Of a stretch of 59,137 nt of DNA, positions 44,115 through 54,257 are shown in pieces. Source of the DNA: Flaviramulus sp. (GTDB lineage: Bacteria > Bacteroidota > Bacteroidia > Flavobacteriales > Flavobacteriaceae); the NCBI RefSeq assembly GCF_013001275.1, contig NZ_JABDMV010000073.1, forward strand, positions 1 to 59,137. The letters are read 5' to 3'. Below the pieces are notes generated by a model. The model saw only the letters and a program-made list of their open reading frames with translations, made no database searches and was not told the origin of the DNA. A program made the translations under genes and the position numbers. Positions within the stretch are counted from its first letter, which is position 1, and each line of letters opens with the position of its first letter.

Positions 44115-46844
44115 ATGGCTGAAACAATAAGATTAAATAAAGTATTACGCGAGCTTAATATCTCTCTAGATCGTGCCGTAGAATATCTAGATTCTAAAGG
44201 TGTCGAAATAGAGAAGCGTCCTACCACGAAAATTTCTGAAGAAACTTATAAGTTACTTTCAGATGAGTTCGAAACAGATGCAAGTAAAAAGGTTAAGTCG
44301 CAAGAAGTAAGTGAAGCGAAGCAAAAAGAGAAAGAAGATTTACGTATAAAACGTGAAGCAGAAATTGATGCCAAGCAAAAAGCATACGAGGCCAGAGAAA
44401 AAGCACAACAAGAAGAGGTTGTTAAAGCGTCAAAAACTTTATCGGGACCTAAACAAGTTGGAAAAATAGATTTAGATTCTAAAAAATCTAAAGAGAAAAC
44501 TGTTGTTTCCAAAGAAAAACCTGTTGAATCTAAAGTTGAAGTCGCTCAGCCAGAACCGATAGTTGATAATAAAAAAGTTGACGAAAAACCAGTTGAGGCC
44601 AAAAAAGCTACTCCAAAGCAAAAAGAAGAGATTGTAATTGATGGAGAGGCTGTGCCGGATGAGAAGGTAACAACGCAATACAAAAAACTTTCAGGACCAA
44701 CAATTGCGGGTGATAAAATTGATTTATCAAAATTCAATAAGCCTAAAAAGAAGAAAGAAGAAAAAAAACCAGCAGCAAAAGCTGGAGATACAGGAGCTGC
44801 TAATAAAAGAAAACGTAGAAGAATAAGTAAAGCTGGCGCACCACAAGATAATAGAGGAGGCGCAGCTAGAACTGGAGGCAATGACCGATTTAAAGGTAAG
44901 CCAGGGCAAGGGAGACGAAACATAGTCAAAGAAGAGCCTAGCGAAGAAGATGTAAAAAAACAAGTTCGCGAAACACTTGAAAAACTTCAAGGAAAATCAA
45001 GCAAAGGAAAAGGCGCAAAATACAGACGAGATAAAAGAGATCAACACAAAGAGCAATCTGAGATTGATGAACAAATAGAAGCAGCAGAAAGCAAAATCTT
45101 AAAAGTTACAGAGTTTGTAACTGCAAATGAAGTTGCTACAATGATGAATGTAGGGGTTACCGAAATTATTTCCGCATGTATGTCACTTGGAATGATGGTG
45201 ACCATGAACCAGCGCTTAGATGCTGAAACACTATCAATTGTTGCGGAAGAGTTTGGGTATCAAGTTGAATTTGTAACTGCTGATATTGAAGATTCTATTG
45301 AAGAAATTGTAGATAAACCTGAAGAATTAAAGCCGCGTGCACCGATTGTAACAGTAATGGGACACGTAGATCATGGTAAAACATCTCTTCTAGATTATAT
45401 TCGACAAGAAAATGTTATTGCAGGAGAGTCTGGAGGAATCACGCAGCATATTGGTGCTTATGGCGTACAATTAGAAAGTGGTCAAAAAATAGCATTTTTA
45501 GATACACCAGGTCACGAGGCGTTTACCGCAATGCGTGCACGTGGGGCTCAAGTAACAGATATCGCTATTATTGTAGCAGCAGCGGATGATGATATAATGC
45601 CGCAAACAAAAGAAGCTATTTCGCATGCTCAGGCTGCAGGAGTTCCTATTGTTTTTGCTATAAATAAGATAGATAAGCCAGATGCTAATCCTGAAAAGAT
45701 AAAAGACGGATTAGCACAAATGAATTTACTTGTTGAAGATTGGGGTGGTAAAATACAATCACACGATATTTCTGCAAAAGTAGGTACAGGGGTTAAAGAA
45801 TTGCTTGAAAAAGTATTACTTGAAGCCGAATTATTAGAGCTTAAAGCAAATCCTTATAAACCGGCCGTTGGTACAGTAGTTGAAGCCTTTTTAGATAAAG
45901 GCAGAGGTTATGTGTCTACTATACTTGTACAGGCAGGAACCCTAAAAATAGGAGACTACGTTTTAGCTGGTAGAAACAGTGGAAAAGTGAAAGCAATGCA
46001 CGATGAGCGTGGAAACGATGTGGCTGAGGCAGGTCCGTCAACTCCGGTTTCAATATTAGGATTGGATGGAGCACCTCAAGCAGGTGATAAATTTAATGTT
46101 TTTCAAGACGAACGTGAAGCAAAACAAATTGCTGCAAAACGAGCACAATTACAACGTGAGCAATCCGTTAGAACGCAACGTCATATTACTCTTGATGAAA
46201 TAGGTCGTCGTATAGCACTTGGAGATTTCCAAGAGTTAAATATTATTCTTAAAGGTGATGTAGATGGTTCTGTGGAAGCATTAACCGATTCTTTTCAAAA
46301 ATTATCAACTGAAGAAATTCAAGTTAATATTTTACACAAAGGTGTTGGTGCGATTACAGAGAGTGATGTATTGTTAGCTTCGGCTTCTGATGCCATTATT
46401 ATTGGATTTAATGTACGACCTGTTGGAAATGCTAGAGTAATTGCTGATAAAGAAGAAATTGACATTAGAACATACTCTATTATTTATGATGCTATAAACG
46501 ATCTTAAGGATGCGATGGAGGGAATGTTATCTCCAGAACTTAAAGAAGAAATTTTAGGTACAGCTGAAATTAGAGAAATTTTTAAAGTAACTAAAATTGG
46601 AAGTATCGCAGGTTGTATGGTTACAAACGGTAAAATACTTAGAAGTTCAAGTATTCGTTTAATTAGGGATGGCGTAGTTGTCTTTACCGGAGAATTAGCA
46701 TCATTAAAACGATTTAAGGATGACGTTAAAGAGGTTGCCAAAGGATATGATTGTGGTATGCAAATTAAAAACTATAACGATATTCAAGAAGGCGATATAA
46801 TTGAAGCCTTTCACGAAGTTGAAATTAAAAAGAAACTTAAATAA
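44115..46844 (+). CDS. infB: Translation initiation factor IF-2
   Basis: This 909-residue GTPase places initiator tRNA on the 30S subunit. An IF2 N-terminal subdomain ([20 protein letters not shown]) is followed by a long, charged low-complexity region (about 60-310, Lys/Glu/Ala-rich). The G domain has [19 protein letters not shown] (P loop), DTPGHEAF (G3) and NKIDKP (G4). Domains II to IV, including the fMet-tRNA-binding C terminus, complete the protein. It is the last gene of the operon, before a strong terminator. Confidence 0.97.
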   Translation: MAETIRLNKVLRELNISLDRAVEYLDSKGVEIEKRPTTKISEETYKLLSDEFETDASKKVKSQEVSEAKQKEKEDLRIKREAEIDAKQKAYEAREKAQQEEVVKASKTLSGPKQVGKIDLDSKKSKEKTVVSKEKPVESKVEVAQPEPIVDNKKVDEKPVEAKKATPKQKEEIVIDGEAVPDEKVTTQYKKLSGPTIAGDKIDLSKFNKPKKKKEEKKPAAKAGDTGAANKRKRRRISKAGAPQDNRGGAARTGGNDRFKGKPGQGRRNIVKEEPSEEDVKKQVRETLEKLQGKSSKGKGAKYRRDKRDQHKEQSEIDEQIEAAESKILKVTEFVTANEVATMMNVGVTEIISACMSLGMMVTMNQRLDAETLSIVAEEFGYQVEFVTADIEDSIEEIVDKPEELKPRAPIVTVMGHVDHGKTSLLDYIRQENVIAGESGGITQHIGAYGVQLESGQKIAFLDTPGHEAFTAMRARGAQVTDIAIIVAAADDDIMPQTKEAISHAQAAGVPIVFAINKIDKPDANPEKIKDGLAQMNLLVEDWGGKIQSHDISAKVGTGVKELLEKVLLEAELLELKANPYKPAVGTVVEAFLDKGRGYVSTILVQAGTLKIGDYVLAGRNSGKVKAMHDERGNDVAEAGPSTPVSILGLDGAPQAGDKFNVFQDEREAKQIAAKRAQLQREQSVRTQRHITLDEIGRRIALGDFQELNIILKGDVDGSVEALTDSFQKLSTEEIQVNILHKGVGAITESDVLLASASDAIIIGFNVRPVGNARVIADKEEIDIRTYSIIYDAINDLKDAMEGMLSPELKEEILGTAEIREIFKVTKIGSIAGCMVTNGKILRSSSIRLIRDGVVVFTGELASLKRFKDDVKEVAKGYDCGMQIKNYNDIQEGDIIEAFHEVEIKKKLK

Positions 46845-46860
46845 TAAATTTAATAGAAAT

Positions 46861-46893
46861 AAAAAAAGCGCCCATTTTGGGCGCTTTTTTTTT
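46861..46893. terminator. Terminator of the rimP-nusA-infB operon (bidirectional)
   Basis: GCGCCC pairs with GGGCGC around ATTTT, flanked by A7 and T9. It separates infB from the convergent SPOR-domain gene. Confidence 0.92.
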
Positions 46894-46918
46894 ATTATAT
46901 ACTTTTTATTAAGTTATA

Positions 46919-47308
46919 TTATTTTTTAGGTTTAAAAATAAAAGCACTTGGAAATTTCTTTTTTATACGCTGAAGAGCTCTATCAGCCTCCAATCGTGAT
47001 CTAAAACTGCCAACTCGCGTTTTAAAGTTAGGCGGTTCGTAATTAACAACAGAGTACCAATCGCCAAATGTTTCGCCAAATTCTTTTTGAGTTGCGTATG
47101 CGCCAGAACGGTTGCCATTATATACTTGTATCTTATAGCGTTCAGAATCAATTTCATTTTTATTCATTTCTTTCTTAAGCTCCAATAAAGCGACAATTTT
47201 TTTATCTTGATTTATCTTCACATCTCCTTGTTGAGCGTTAGTATTAGCCAAACTTAGCCCGAAACAAAAAATGCTTAAAGCACTAATTTTTAAATTCAAT
47301 GGTATCAT
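46919..47308 (-). CDS. Exported SPOR-domain protein
   Basis: This 129-residue protein has a signal peptide (ending near NTNAQQ) and a C-terminal SPOR domain at about 55-128 (YKIQVYNGNRSGAYATQ...FKTRVGSFRSRLEADRALQRIKKKFPSAFIF). SPOR domains bind denuded peptidoglycan glycan strands, often at division sites. The ATG at 47308 was chosen over a TTG at 47314 that belongs to a TATATTTG element; the ATG lies only three bases after that element. The gene is divergent from the ACIII operon. Confidence 0.85.
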   Translation of the reverse strand: MIPLNLKISALSIFCFGLSLANTNAQQGDVKINQDKKIVALLELKKEMNKNEIDSERYKIQVYNGNRSGAYATQKEFGETFGDWYSVVNYEPPNFKTRVGSFRSRLEADRALQRIKKKFPSAFIFKPKK

Positions 47309-47311
47309 ATT

Positions 47312-47319
47312 CAAATATA
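47312..47319 (-). promoter_or_regulatory. TAnnTTTG element directly before the SPOR-domain gene
   Basis: TATATTTG on the minus strand is separated from the ATG by three bases, so transcription starting a few bases after it would give a leaderless mRNA. Confidence 0.45.
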
Positions 47320-47431
47320 TTTATACAAATGTATAGGTTATTAACTTAATTGTTACTCTTTTTATTATTTAGAATCCCTCTAAATTATCAATTATCAGTT
47401 CTCTAACATTTTCCAAATCGACTTTTAATAT

Positions 47432-47439
47432 TACTTTTG
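47432..47439 (+). promoter_or_regulatory. Possible -7 element of the ACIII operon
   Basis: TACTTTTG lies 38 bases before the actA ATG at 47478. A -33 TTG at the right distance is not evident, so another start further upstream is possible. Confidence 0.35.
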
Positions 47440-47477
47440 TTTGAGATTTTTTTAACTGTATTTTTTTTATTTGTTAA

Positions 47478-48815
47478 ATGAAAAAATCATACCAAAGTTT
47501 AGAAGTTAATTTAACCAACAATATGAGACAGGTGATTCACCGTAATTTAAGCAAAAACATTCTTCGTTTATGCTTAATTATTTTAGTAGCGTTTACAACT
47601 TCTCTTTCTGCTCAAGATGGAGATCCAGTAAAAGGAAAATCATTATTCAATGCCAATTGTGCTGCTTGTCATCAATTAGACAAAAAAATGACTGGGCCTG
47701 CTTTACGTAATGTAGAAGCTCGTTTGTCTGATGAGCACGGGTTAGATAGAGAATGGATTAATGCTTGGATTCGTAATAGTGCTGGGGTTATAAAATCTGG
47801 TGATACTTACGCGAACAAAATTTATGATGAATACGGTGGTGCAGCTATGACGGCAATGCCTCAGTTATCGGATGATGATATTAATAATATTTTAGCTTAT
47901 ACTGCTGAAGAAAAGAAAGCTCCAGCTGCTGTCACTGCCGGAGCAGTTGGTAATCAAGCTACAACGACTTCTAATGGTATTTCAAACGAAATTATATTAG
48001 GGGCATTAGCCATTTTATTTGCACTTTTAGCAATTGGTTTATACTTAGTAAACAAAACATTACGTCGATTTGCTACGGTTCAAAACTTAGATTTACCAGA
48101 AGAAACTAAAACCACACCTATTTGGAAAGCATTTGTGCAAAACCAATTCTTAATGTTAGTTGTAGCGATATTCTTTTTATTGGCAAGTGCTTATTTTGTT
48201 TTTGGATATTTATCACAAATAGGAGTAGATCAAGGCTATGAGCCAGTACAACCTATCCATTTTTCACACAAAATACATGCTGGTGATAATGGTATTGATT
48301 GTAAATACTGTCATTCTTCTGCGAGAGTTAGTAAGCATTCAGGGATTCCATCATTAAACGTTTGTATGAACTGTCATAAATCAATTTATGAATATAACGG
48401 AGGAACTTCTCCAGAGTATAGTAAGGAATTTTATGATGGTGAAATTCAAAAGTTATATGCTGCTGCTGGTTGGAGTGATGCCGATCAAAAATACACTGGC
48501 GATTCGCAACCTGTAAAATGGGTTCGTATTCATAATTTACCAGATTTTGCTTATTTTAATCACTCGCAACACGTAACTGTTGCTGGTGTAGAGTGTCAAA
48601 CATGTCATGGTCCTGTTGAGGAAATGGAAGTGATGTATCAACATGCACCGCTAACAATGGGTTGGTGTATTGACTGTCACAGAACAACCGATGTAAATGT
48701 TAAAGACAATTCTTACTACACAAAAATACATGAAGAGTTATCAAAAAAATATGGTGTAGAAAATTTGACAGTGGCTCAAATGGGTGGTTTAGAATGTGGT
48801 AAATGTCACTATTAA
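47478..48815 (+). CDS. actA: Alternative complex III subunit A: cytochrome c domain plus pentaheme domain
   Basis: This 445-residue protein carries six CxxCH heme motifs. The first (CAACH at 61-65) lies in an N-terminal monoheme cytochrome c domain after a hydrophobic signal segment (about 29-45). Two membrane helices follow (about 167-188 and 220-245). The C-terminal part holds CKYCH (275), CMNCH (296), CQTCH (373), CIDCH (397) and CGKCH (440), the multiheme pattern of ActA. It is first of six act genes. It would pass electrons from quinol oxidation toward the cytochrome acceptor. An alternative start is Met16. Confidence 0.9.
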   Translation: MKKSYQSLEVNLTNNMRQVIHRNLSKNILRLCLIILVAFTTSLSAQDGDPVKGKSLFNANCAACHQLDKKMTGPALRNVEARLSDEHGLDREWINAWIRNSAGVIKSGDTYANKIYDEYGGAAMTAMPQLSDDDINNILAYTAEEKKAPAAVTAGAVGNQATTTSNGISNEIILGALAILFALLAIGLYLVNKTLRRFATVQNLDLPEETKTTPIWKAFVQNQFLMLVVAIFFLLASAYFVFGYLSQIGVDQGYEPVQPIHFSHKIHAGDNGIDCKYCHSSARVSKHSGIPSLNVCMNCHKSIYEYNGGTSPEYSKEFYDGEIQKLYAAAGWSDADQKYTGDSQPVKWVRIHNLPDFAYFNHSQHVTVAGVECQTCHGPVEEMEVMYQHAPLTMGWCIDCHRTTDVNVKDNSYYTKIHEELSKKYGVENLTVAQMGGLECGKCHY

Positions 48816-48848
48816 TAAATTTAATAAGAAGTAATTCAATTATATAAT

Positions 48849-51800
48849 ATGTCATCAAACAAGAAATACTGGAAAAGTGTTGAAGAGCTAAACGAGAATA
48901 GCTCTATTGTTGAGACGCTAAAACAAAACGAGTTTGTAGCAGAAATTCCTACTGATGAATTTTTAGGAGATAAAGATACTTTAGAGGCTACTTCTACAAC
49001 ACGTCGCGATTTCTTAAAATATGTAGGATTTAGCACAGCTGCGGCATCGTTAGCTGCTTGCGAAGGTCCTGTAAAAAAATCTATTCCATATGTAGTGCAA
49101 CCAACGGAGATAATTCCGGGAGTTGCCAACTATTATGCATCAACTATTGCTGATGGGTTTGATTTTGCTAGTGTTTTAGTAAAAACGCGTGAAGGTCGTC
49201 CAATTAAGATTGAAAATAATACGATGGCAGCTACAAATGGTAGCGCTAATGCTAGAGTTAACGCTTCTGTTTTAGGATTATATGATAGTTTAAGGGTTCA
49301 AGGACCTAAAAAAGAAGGAGAATCAATTTCTTGGAATACATTTGATGCTGAAACAAATCAAAAATTAACAGATTTAAAGGTTTCAGGGAAGCAAATAGTT
49401 TTATTAACACAAACATTTGCAAGTCCTTCTACAAGTAAGTTAATTTTAGAATTTAAAGAGAAATACGGTAATGTTAGTCATGTAGTTTACGATGCAGTTT
49501 CAGAATCTGCAGCACTTGACGCTTACCAAGCAAAATATGGCGAACGTGGCTTGGCCAATTATGATTTTTCAAAAGCTATGACTATTGTTTCTGTTGGAGC
49601 CGACTTCTTAGGAGATTGGCAAGGTGGAGGTTTTGATTCTGGCTATTCTAAAAATAGAGTGCCAGATCATGGTAAAATGTCTCGTCACATACAATTTGAA
49701 TCAAATATGTCGTTATCAGGTGCAAACGCTGATAAGCGTATACCTTTAACGCCAACTGAGCAAAAATTAGCTTTAGCTAAATTATATAGTTATGTTGTTG
49801 GTGGTTCTGTGTCAGGTAATTTACCAGATCATATTGAAGATGCTGTAAAAAAAGCGGCTTCTCAACTTAAAAAAGCAGGAAGCAACGGAGTAGTTATTAC
49901 TGGAATACAAGATGTAAATGCTCAAACTATAGCTTTAGAAATTAATGAATCTCTAAGCAGTAAAGCTTTTGATCCAAAAACTCCAATCAAAACAAGACAA
50001 GGAAGTAACAATGCAGTAGCGCAATTGATTACTGATATGAAAGCAGGTAAGGTTGGAGCCATTATAATGAGTGGTGTTAACCCAATGTATACCCTTGCAA
50101 ATGCGTCAGATTTTGCGGAAGGACTGAAGAAGACAGATTTATCGATAGCATTCTCAATGAAAGTTGATGAGACTTCATCATTAACTAATTTTATAGCAGC
50201 TTCACCGCACTATTTAGAGTCTTGGGGTGATGTTGAACTTAAAAAAGGACATTACTCATTAACACAACCAACTATTCGTCCGTTGTTTGATACGAGACAA
50301 TTTCAAGATGCTTTATTAAAGTGGACCGGAAACGATGTTTCATATCATGATTATATTAAAGACGCGTGGGGAACTACAATTTTAGGCGGGAGCTCTTTTA
50401 ATCAAGCTTTACATGATGGTGTTTATGTTGGAAGCATTGCTACAGAAACTGAGGGAACTACGATTGCTGAAGAAGCAGTAGAAACACCTTCTGGAAATGC
50501 AGCTAGAGCATTAGCCGCTTCTGCAAAATCAAATAATGAATTAGAATTAACATTATATACCAAAGTAGGTATGGGTGATGGGCAACAGGCCAATAACCCA
50601 TGGTTACAAGAATTTCCGGATCCATTAACAAGAACTTCTTGGGATAATTATTTAACTATTTCAAAAGCAGATGCAGATCGTATTGGGTTAAGTAATACAC
50701 ATGTTGCAAATGGTGCTTTAAATGGTAGTTATGCAAATGTGAGTGTGAATGGAGCAACGTTAAAAGTTCCTGTAATAATTCAACCGGGACAGGCAAAGGG
50801 TTCTGTTGGACTTGCGTTTGGTTATGGAAGAACACTCGGATTAAAAGAAGAAATGCAAACGGGTGTAAATGCATATGCATTATATCAAAATTTCGATACG
50901 GTACAATCTGTAACTGTTGAGCCTGCTTCTGGTGAACATGAATTTGCATCAGTTCAGTTACACAACACCTTAATGGGGCGTGGAGATATAATTAGAGAAA
51001 CTACTTTAGAGATTTTTAACACTTCTGATAGAAATGTATGGAATAAAGTTCCAACAGTATCATTAAATCATATAGAAACTCCAGTAACATCTCCAGAGGT
51101 TGATTTATGGGATGAATTTGATCGTTCAATTGGGCATCACTTCAATTTATCTATCGATTTAAATGCTTGTACAGGATGTGGCGCTTGTGTAATTGCTTGT
51201 CACGCAGAAAACAATGTGCCTGTAGTTGGAAAAACAGAAGTTCGTCGTAGCCGTGATATGCACTGGTTGCGTATTGATAGATATTATTCATCTGAAGATT
51301 CATTTGTTGGTGACAATGAGAAAAAAGATAATATTTCGGGATTAGGAAGCTCATTAAGTGAGTTTAGCGAAATGGAAAATGCATCTGTAAATCCTCAAGT
51401 AGCATTCCAACCTGTAATGTGTCAACATTGTAATCACGCGCCTTGCGAAACCGTTTGTCCGGTTGCAGCAACATCGCATGGTCGTCAAGGTCAAAATCAA
51501 ATGGCATATAACCGTTGCGTAGGTACTAGATATTGTGCAAATAACTGTCCTTATAAAGTACGTCGTTTCAACTGGTTCCTTTACAATGACAATGATGAGT
51601 TTGATTATCACATGAATGATGATTTAGGGCGTATGGTATTAAATCCAGATGTTGTAGTACGTTCACGTGGTGTCATGGAAAAATGTTCTATGTGTATTCA
51701 AAAAACACAGAAAACAATTCTTGATGCAAAACGTGATGGACGCGAAATTAAAGATGGTGAATTCCAAACAGCTTGTTCTGCAGCTTGTAGTAATGGAGCA

Positions 51801-51944
51801 ATGACATTTGGAGACATCAATGATAAAGACAGTAAAGTTGCAAAACTTTTAAAAGATGATCGTATGTATCACTTATTAGAAACTGTAGGTACAAAACCTA
51901 ATGTGCAGTATCATACAAAAGTGAGAAATACAACTGAAGCATAA
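48849..51944 (+). CDS. actB: Alternative complex III subunit B: molybdopterin-oxidoreductase-like iron-sulfur protein
   Basis: This 1031-residue periplasmic subunit has an N-terminal twin-arginine variant motif (TTRRDFLKYVGFS, Arg52-Arg53) followed by a lipobox (LAAC). The large middle part resembles molybdopterin oxidoreductases, although ActB proteins do not carry the Mo cofactor. The C-terminal ferredoxin part, from about residue 773, holds four Cys clusters: CTGCGACVIAC, CQHCNHAPCETVCP, CVGTRYCANNCP and CSMCIQ. These would bind three [4Fe-4S] and one [3Fe-4S] cluster. It sits between actA and actC. Confidence 0.93.
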   Translation: MSSNKKYWKSVEELNENSSIVETLKQNEFVAEIPTDEFLGDKDTLEATSTTRRDFLKYVGFSTAAASLAACEGPVKKSIPYVVQPTEIIPGVANYYASTIADGFDFASVLVKTREGRPIKIENNTMAATNGSANARVNASVLGLYDSLRVQGPKKEGESISWNTFDAETNQKLTDLKVSGKQIVLLTQTFASPSTSKLILEFKEKYGNVSHVVYDAVSESAALDAYQAKYGERGLANYDFSKAMTIVSVGADFLGDWQGGGFDSGYSKNRVPDHGKMSRHIQFESNMSLSGANADKRIPLTPTEQKLALAKLYSYVVGGSVSGNLPDHIEDAVKKAASQLKKAGSNGVVITGIQDVNAQTIALEINESLSSKAFDPKTPIKTRQGSNNAVAQLITDMKAGKVGAIIMSGVNPMYTLANASDFAEGLKKTDLSIAFSMKVDETSSLTNFIAASPHYLESWGDVELKKGHYSLTQPTIRPLFDTRQFQDALLKWTGNDVSYHDYIKDAWGTTILGGSSFNQALHDGVYVGSIATETEGTTIAEEAVETPSGNAARALAASAKSNNELELTLYTKVGMGDGQQANNPWLQEFPDPLTRTSWDNYLTISKADADRIGLSNTHVANGALNGSYANVSVNGATLKVPVIIQPGQAKGSVGLAFGYGRTLGLKEEMQTGVNAYALYQNFDTVQSVTVEPASGEHEFASVQLHNTLMGRGDIIRETTLEIFNTSDRNVWNKVPTVSLNHIETPVTSPEVDLWDEFDRSIGHHFNLSIDLNACTGCGACVIACHAENNVPVVGKTEVRRSRDMHWLRIDRYYSSEDSFVGDNEKKDNISGLGSSLSEFSEMENASVNPQVAFQPVMCQHCNHAPCETVCPVAATSHGRQGQNQMAYNRCVGTRYCANNCPYKVRRFNWFLYNDNDEFDYHMNDDLGRMVLNPDVVVRSRGVMEKCSMCIQKTQKTILDAKRDGREIKDGEFQTACSAACSNGAMTFGDINDKDSKVAKLLKDDRMYHLLETVGTKPNVQYHTKVRNTTEA

Positions 51945-51972
51945 ATTTAATTAAAGAATCAATTATATAATT

Positions 51973-53709
51973 ATGGCGTCTCATTACGAAGCACCTATTA
52001 GAAGACCTTTAGTTACAGGTGAAAAATCATACCACGACGTTACTGTGGATGTTGCAGCACCTGTTGAAGGAAAAGCGAATAAACAATGGTGGATAGTATT
52101 TTCTATTGCACTTGCCGCTTTTCTTTGGGGAATTGGATGTATCATTTATACGATATCTACAGGTATTGGAACTTGGGGTTTAAATAAAACCGTAGGTTGG
52201 GCTTGGGATATCACTAACTTCGTATGGTGGGTTGGTATTGGTCACGCGGGAACACTAATCTCTGCGGTACTATTATTATTCCGTCAAAAATGGAGAATGG
52301 CAATTAACCGTTCTGCTGAAGCCATGACAATTTTCTCTGTTGTTCAAGCAGGTTTATTCCCAATCATTCACATGGGACGACCTTGGTTAGGATACTGGGT
52401 TTTACCAATTCCAAATCAATTTGGTTCGTTATGGGTAAATTTTAACTCACCGTTACTTTGGGATGTATTTGCAATTTCTACGTATTTATCGGTTTCACTT
52501 GTGTTTTGGTGGACAGGATTATTACCAGATTTCGCCATGTTAAGAGATAGAGCTATCAAGCCTTTTCAAAAAAAAATATATTCATTATTAAGTTTCGGAT
52601 GGTCTGGACGTGCAAAAGATTGGCAACGTTTTGAAGAAGTGTCTTTGGTACTTGCTGGTTTAGCAACACCGTTAGTACTTTCTGTACATACTATTGTATC
52701 ATTTGACTTTGCAACTTCAGTTATTCCTGGTTGGCATACAACAATATTCCCACCTTACTTTGTTGCTGGTGCAGTATTCTCAGGATTTGCTATGGTAAAC
52801 ACGCTTCTTATTATAATGAGAAAAGTGTGTAACCTTGAAGATTATATTACAGTGCAACATATCGAATTAATGAACATTGTAATTATGATTACAGGTTCTA
52901 TAGTTGGTGTAGCATATATTACCGAATTATTTATTGCATGGTATTCTGGTGTAGAATATGAGCAATATGCTTTCTTAAACAGAGCAACAGGACCTTATTG
53001 GTGGGCGTATTGGGCAATGATGACGTGTAATGTGTTCTCTCCACAGTTTATGTGGTTTAAAAAATTAAGAACAAGTATCATGTTCTCTTTCTTTATTTCT
53101 ATTGTGGTAAATATAGGTATGTGGTTTGAGCGTTTTGTAATTATTGTAACCTCGTTACATAGAGATTACTTACCATCATCATGGACCATGTTCTCGCCAA
53201 CTTTTGTAGATATTGGGATTTTTATTGGAACTATTGGATTCTTCTTTGTATTATTCTTATTATACTCAAGAACATTCCCAGTAATTGCACAAGCAGAGGT
53301 TAAAACGATTTTGAAATCATCTGGTGAACGTTATAAAAACATTAGAGAAAGAGGAGATAGCTTAGTAGGAACAGGTGCTGATGCAAGAACATCTGGTAAC
53401 ACAGTTTCTAAACCTGTAACCAAAGCAAAAGAAGCATCAGAAGGAGATAATTCAGAAAAAGTTAATAATCTTTTAGGAAGTATTGGAAGTTTTGATGCTG
53501 ATACTCAAACAGCTGATGATTTAAAGAAAGTAAATGGTATCGGGCCTAAAATGGAAGAAGTGCTAAATAGCATTGGTATTTACACTTTTCTTCAGGTTAG
53601 TAAGATGACTAAAAAAGAATATGATTTGTTAGACAGTATTACTGGTACTTTCCCTGGAAGGGCAGAACGGGATGATTGGTCTGGACAAGCTAAAAAATTA
53701 ATAAACTAA
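51973..53709 (+). CDS. actC: Alternative complex III subunit C (NrfD/PsrC-type) with C-terminal helix-hairpin-helix domain
   Basis: This 578-residue membrane protein has about ten helices across residues 38-440, in the NrfD/PsrC quinol-binding fold (WWVGIGHAGTLISAVLLLFRQKWR, PIIHMGRPW). It would oxidise menaquinol and contribute to proton movement. Beyond the usual family length, a linker (about 460-510) leads to a domain with the helix-hairpin-helix pattern LKKVNGIGPKMEEVLNSIGIYTF (from about 517), normally linked to nucleic-acid or protein contacts. This tail is unusual for a respiratory subunit. actD follows after 9 bases. Confidence 0.92.
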   Translation: MASHYEAPIRRPLVTGEKSYHDVTVDVAAPVEGKANKQWWIVFSIALAAFLWGIGCIIYTISTGIGTWGLNKTVGWAWDITNFVWWVGIGHAGTLISAVLLLFRQKWRMAINRSAEAMTIFSVVQAGLFPIIHMGRPWLGYWVLPIPNQFGSLWVNFNSPLLWDVFAISTYLSVSLVFWWTGLLPDFAMLRDRAIKPFQKKIYSLLSFGWSGRAKDWQRFEEVSLVLAGLATPLVLSVHTIVSFDFATSVIPGWHTTIFPPYFVAGAVFSGFAMVNTLLIIMRKVCNLEDYITVQHIELMNIVIMITGSIVGVAYITELFIAWYSGVEYEQYAFLNRATGPYWWAYWAMMTCNVFSPQFMWFKKLRTSIMFSFFISIVVNIGMWFERFVIIVTSLHRDYLPSSWTMFSPTFVDIGIFIGTIGFFFVLFLLYSRTFPVIAQAEVKTILKSSGERYKNIRERGDSLVGTGADARTSGNTVSKPVTKAKEASEGDNSEKVNNLLGSIGSFDADTQTADDLKKVNGIGPKMEEVLNSIGIYTFLQVSKMTKKEYDLLDSITGTFPGRAERDDWSGQAKKLIN

Positions 53710-53718
53710 ACATAGTCA

Positions 53719-54249
53719 ATGGAAGCTTCAAAAGTTATTCACGCTATTTATACTGATGATGATGTATTAATGTCGGCTGTTAAAAAAGTTAAGGCAGAAA
53801 GATATCATATCGAAGAAATATATACGCCATTTCCAGTTCACGGACTAGACAAAGCAATGGGTTTAGAGCCAACACGGATAGCTATTACAGCATTTATATA
53901 TGGATTAATTGGATTAACAGTGGCGATATTAATGATGAATTTTATAATGATTGAAGATTGGCCTCAAGATATTGGAGGAAAACCAAGTTTTAGTTATTTA
54001 GAAAATATGCCGGCTTTTGTACCTATTATGTTTGAACTTACGGTGTTTTTTGCTGCGCATTTAATGGTAATTACTTTTTACCTTCGTAGTAGAATGTGGC
54101 CATTTAAAAATGCCGAAAACCCAGATCCAAGAACTACTGATGACCATTTTTTAATGGAAATTGCAGTTCACGGAAATGAAAAAGAACTAGAAAGTTTACT
54201 TGCAGAAACTGGAGCAGTCGAAATTAACTTAGTTGATAAAGCCCATTAA
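53719..54249 (+). CDS. actD: Alternative complex III subunit D (DUF3341)
   Basis: This 176-residue protein has the DUF3341 layout: a short cytoplasmic N-terminal domain (YHIEEIYTPFPVHGLDKAMGL), two membrane helices (about 55-77 and 95-118), and a short C-terminal region (DDHFLMEIAVHG). It is an integral subunit of the ACIII membrane module. It lies between actC and actE with gaps of 9 and 8 bases. Confidence 0.93.
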   Translation: MEASKVIHAIYTDDDVLMSAVKKVKAERYHIEEIYTPFPVHGLDKAMGLEPTRIAITAFIYGLIGLTVAILMMNFIMIEDWPQDIGGKPSFSYLENMPAFVPIMFELTVFFAAHLMVITFYLRSRMWPFKNAENPDPRTTDDHFLMEIAVHGNEKELESLLAETGAVEINLVDKAH

Positions 54250-54257
54250 TAATACAT

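Noticed and set aside
44546-44929. Frames antisense to the infB low-complexity region
   Set aside because: The Lys/Glu/Ala-rich coding strand produces long Phe/Leu/Ser-rich frames on the other strand; no independent evidence of a gene.
48849-51944. ActB without a molybdenum site
   Set aside because: ACIII B subunits normally lack the cofactor; this is the expected state of the family.
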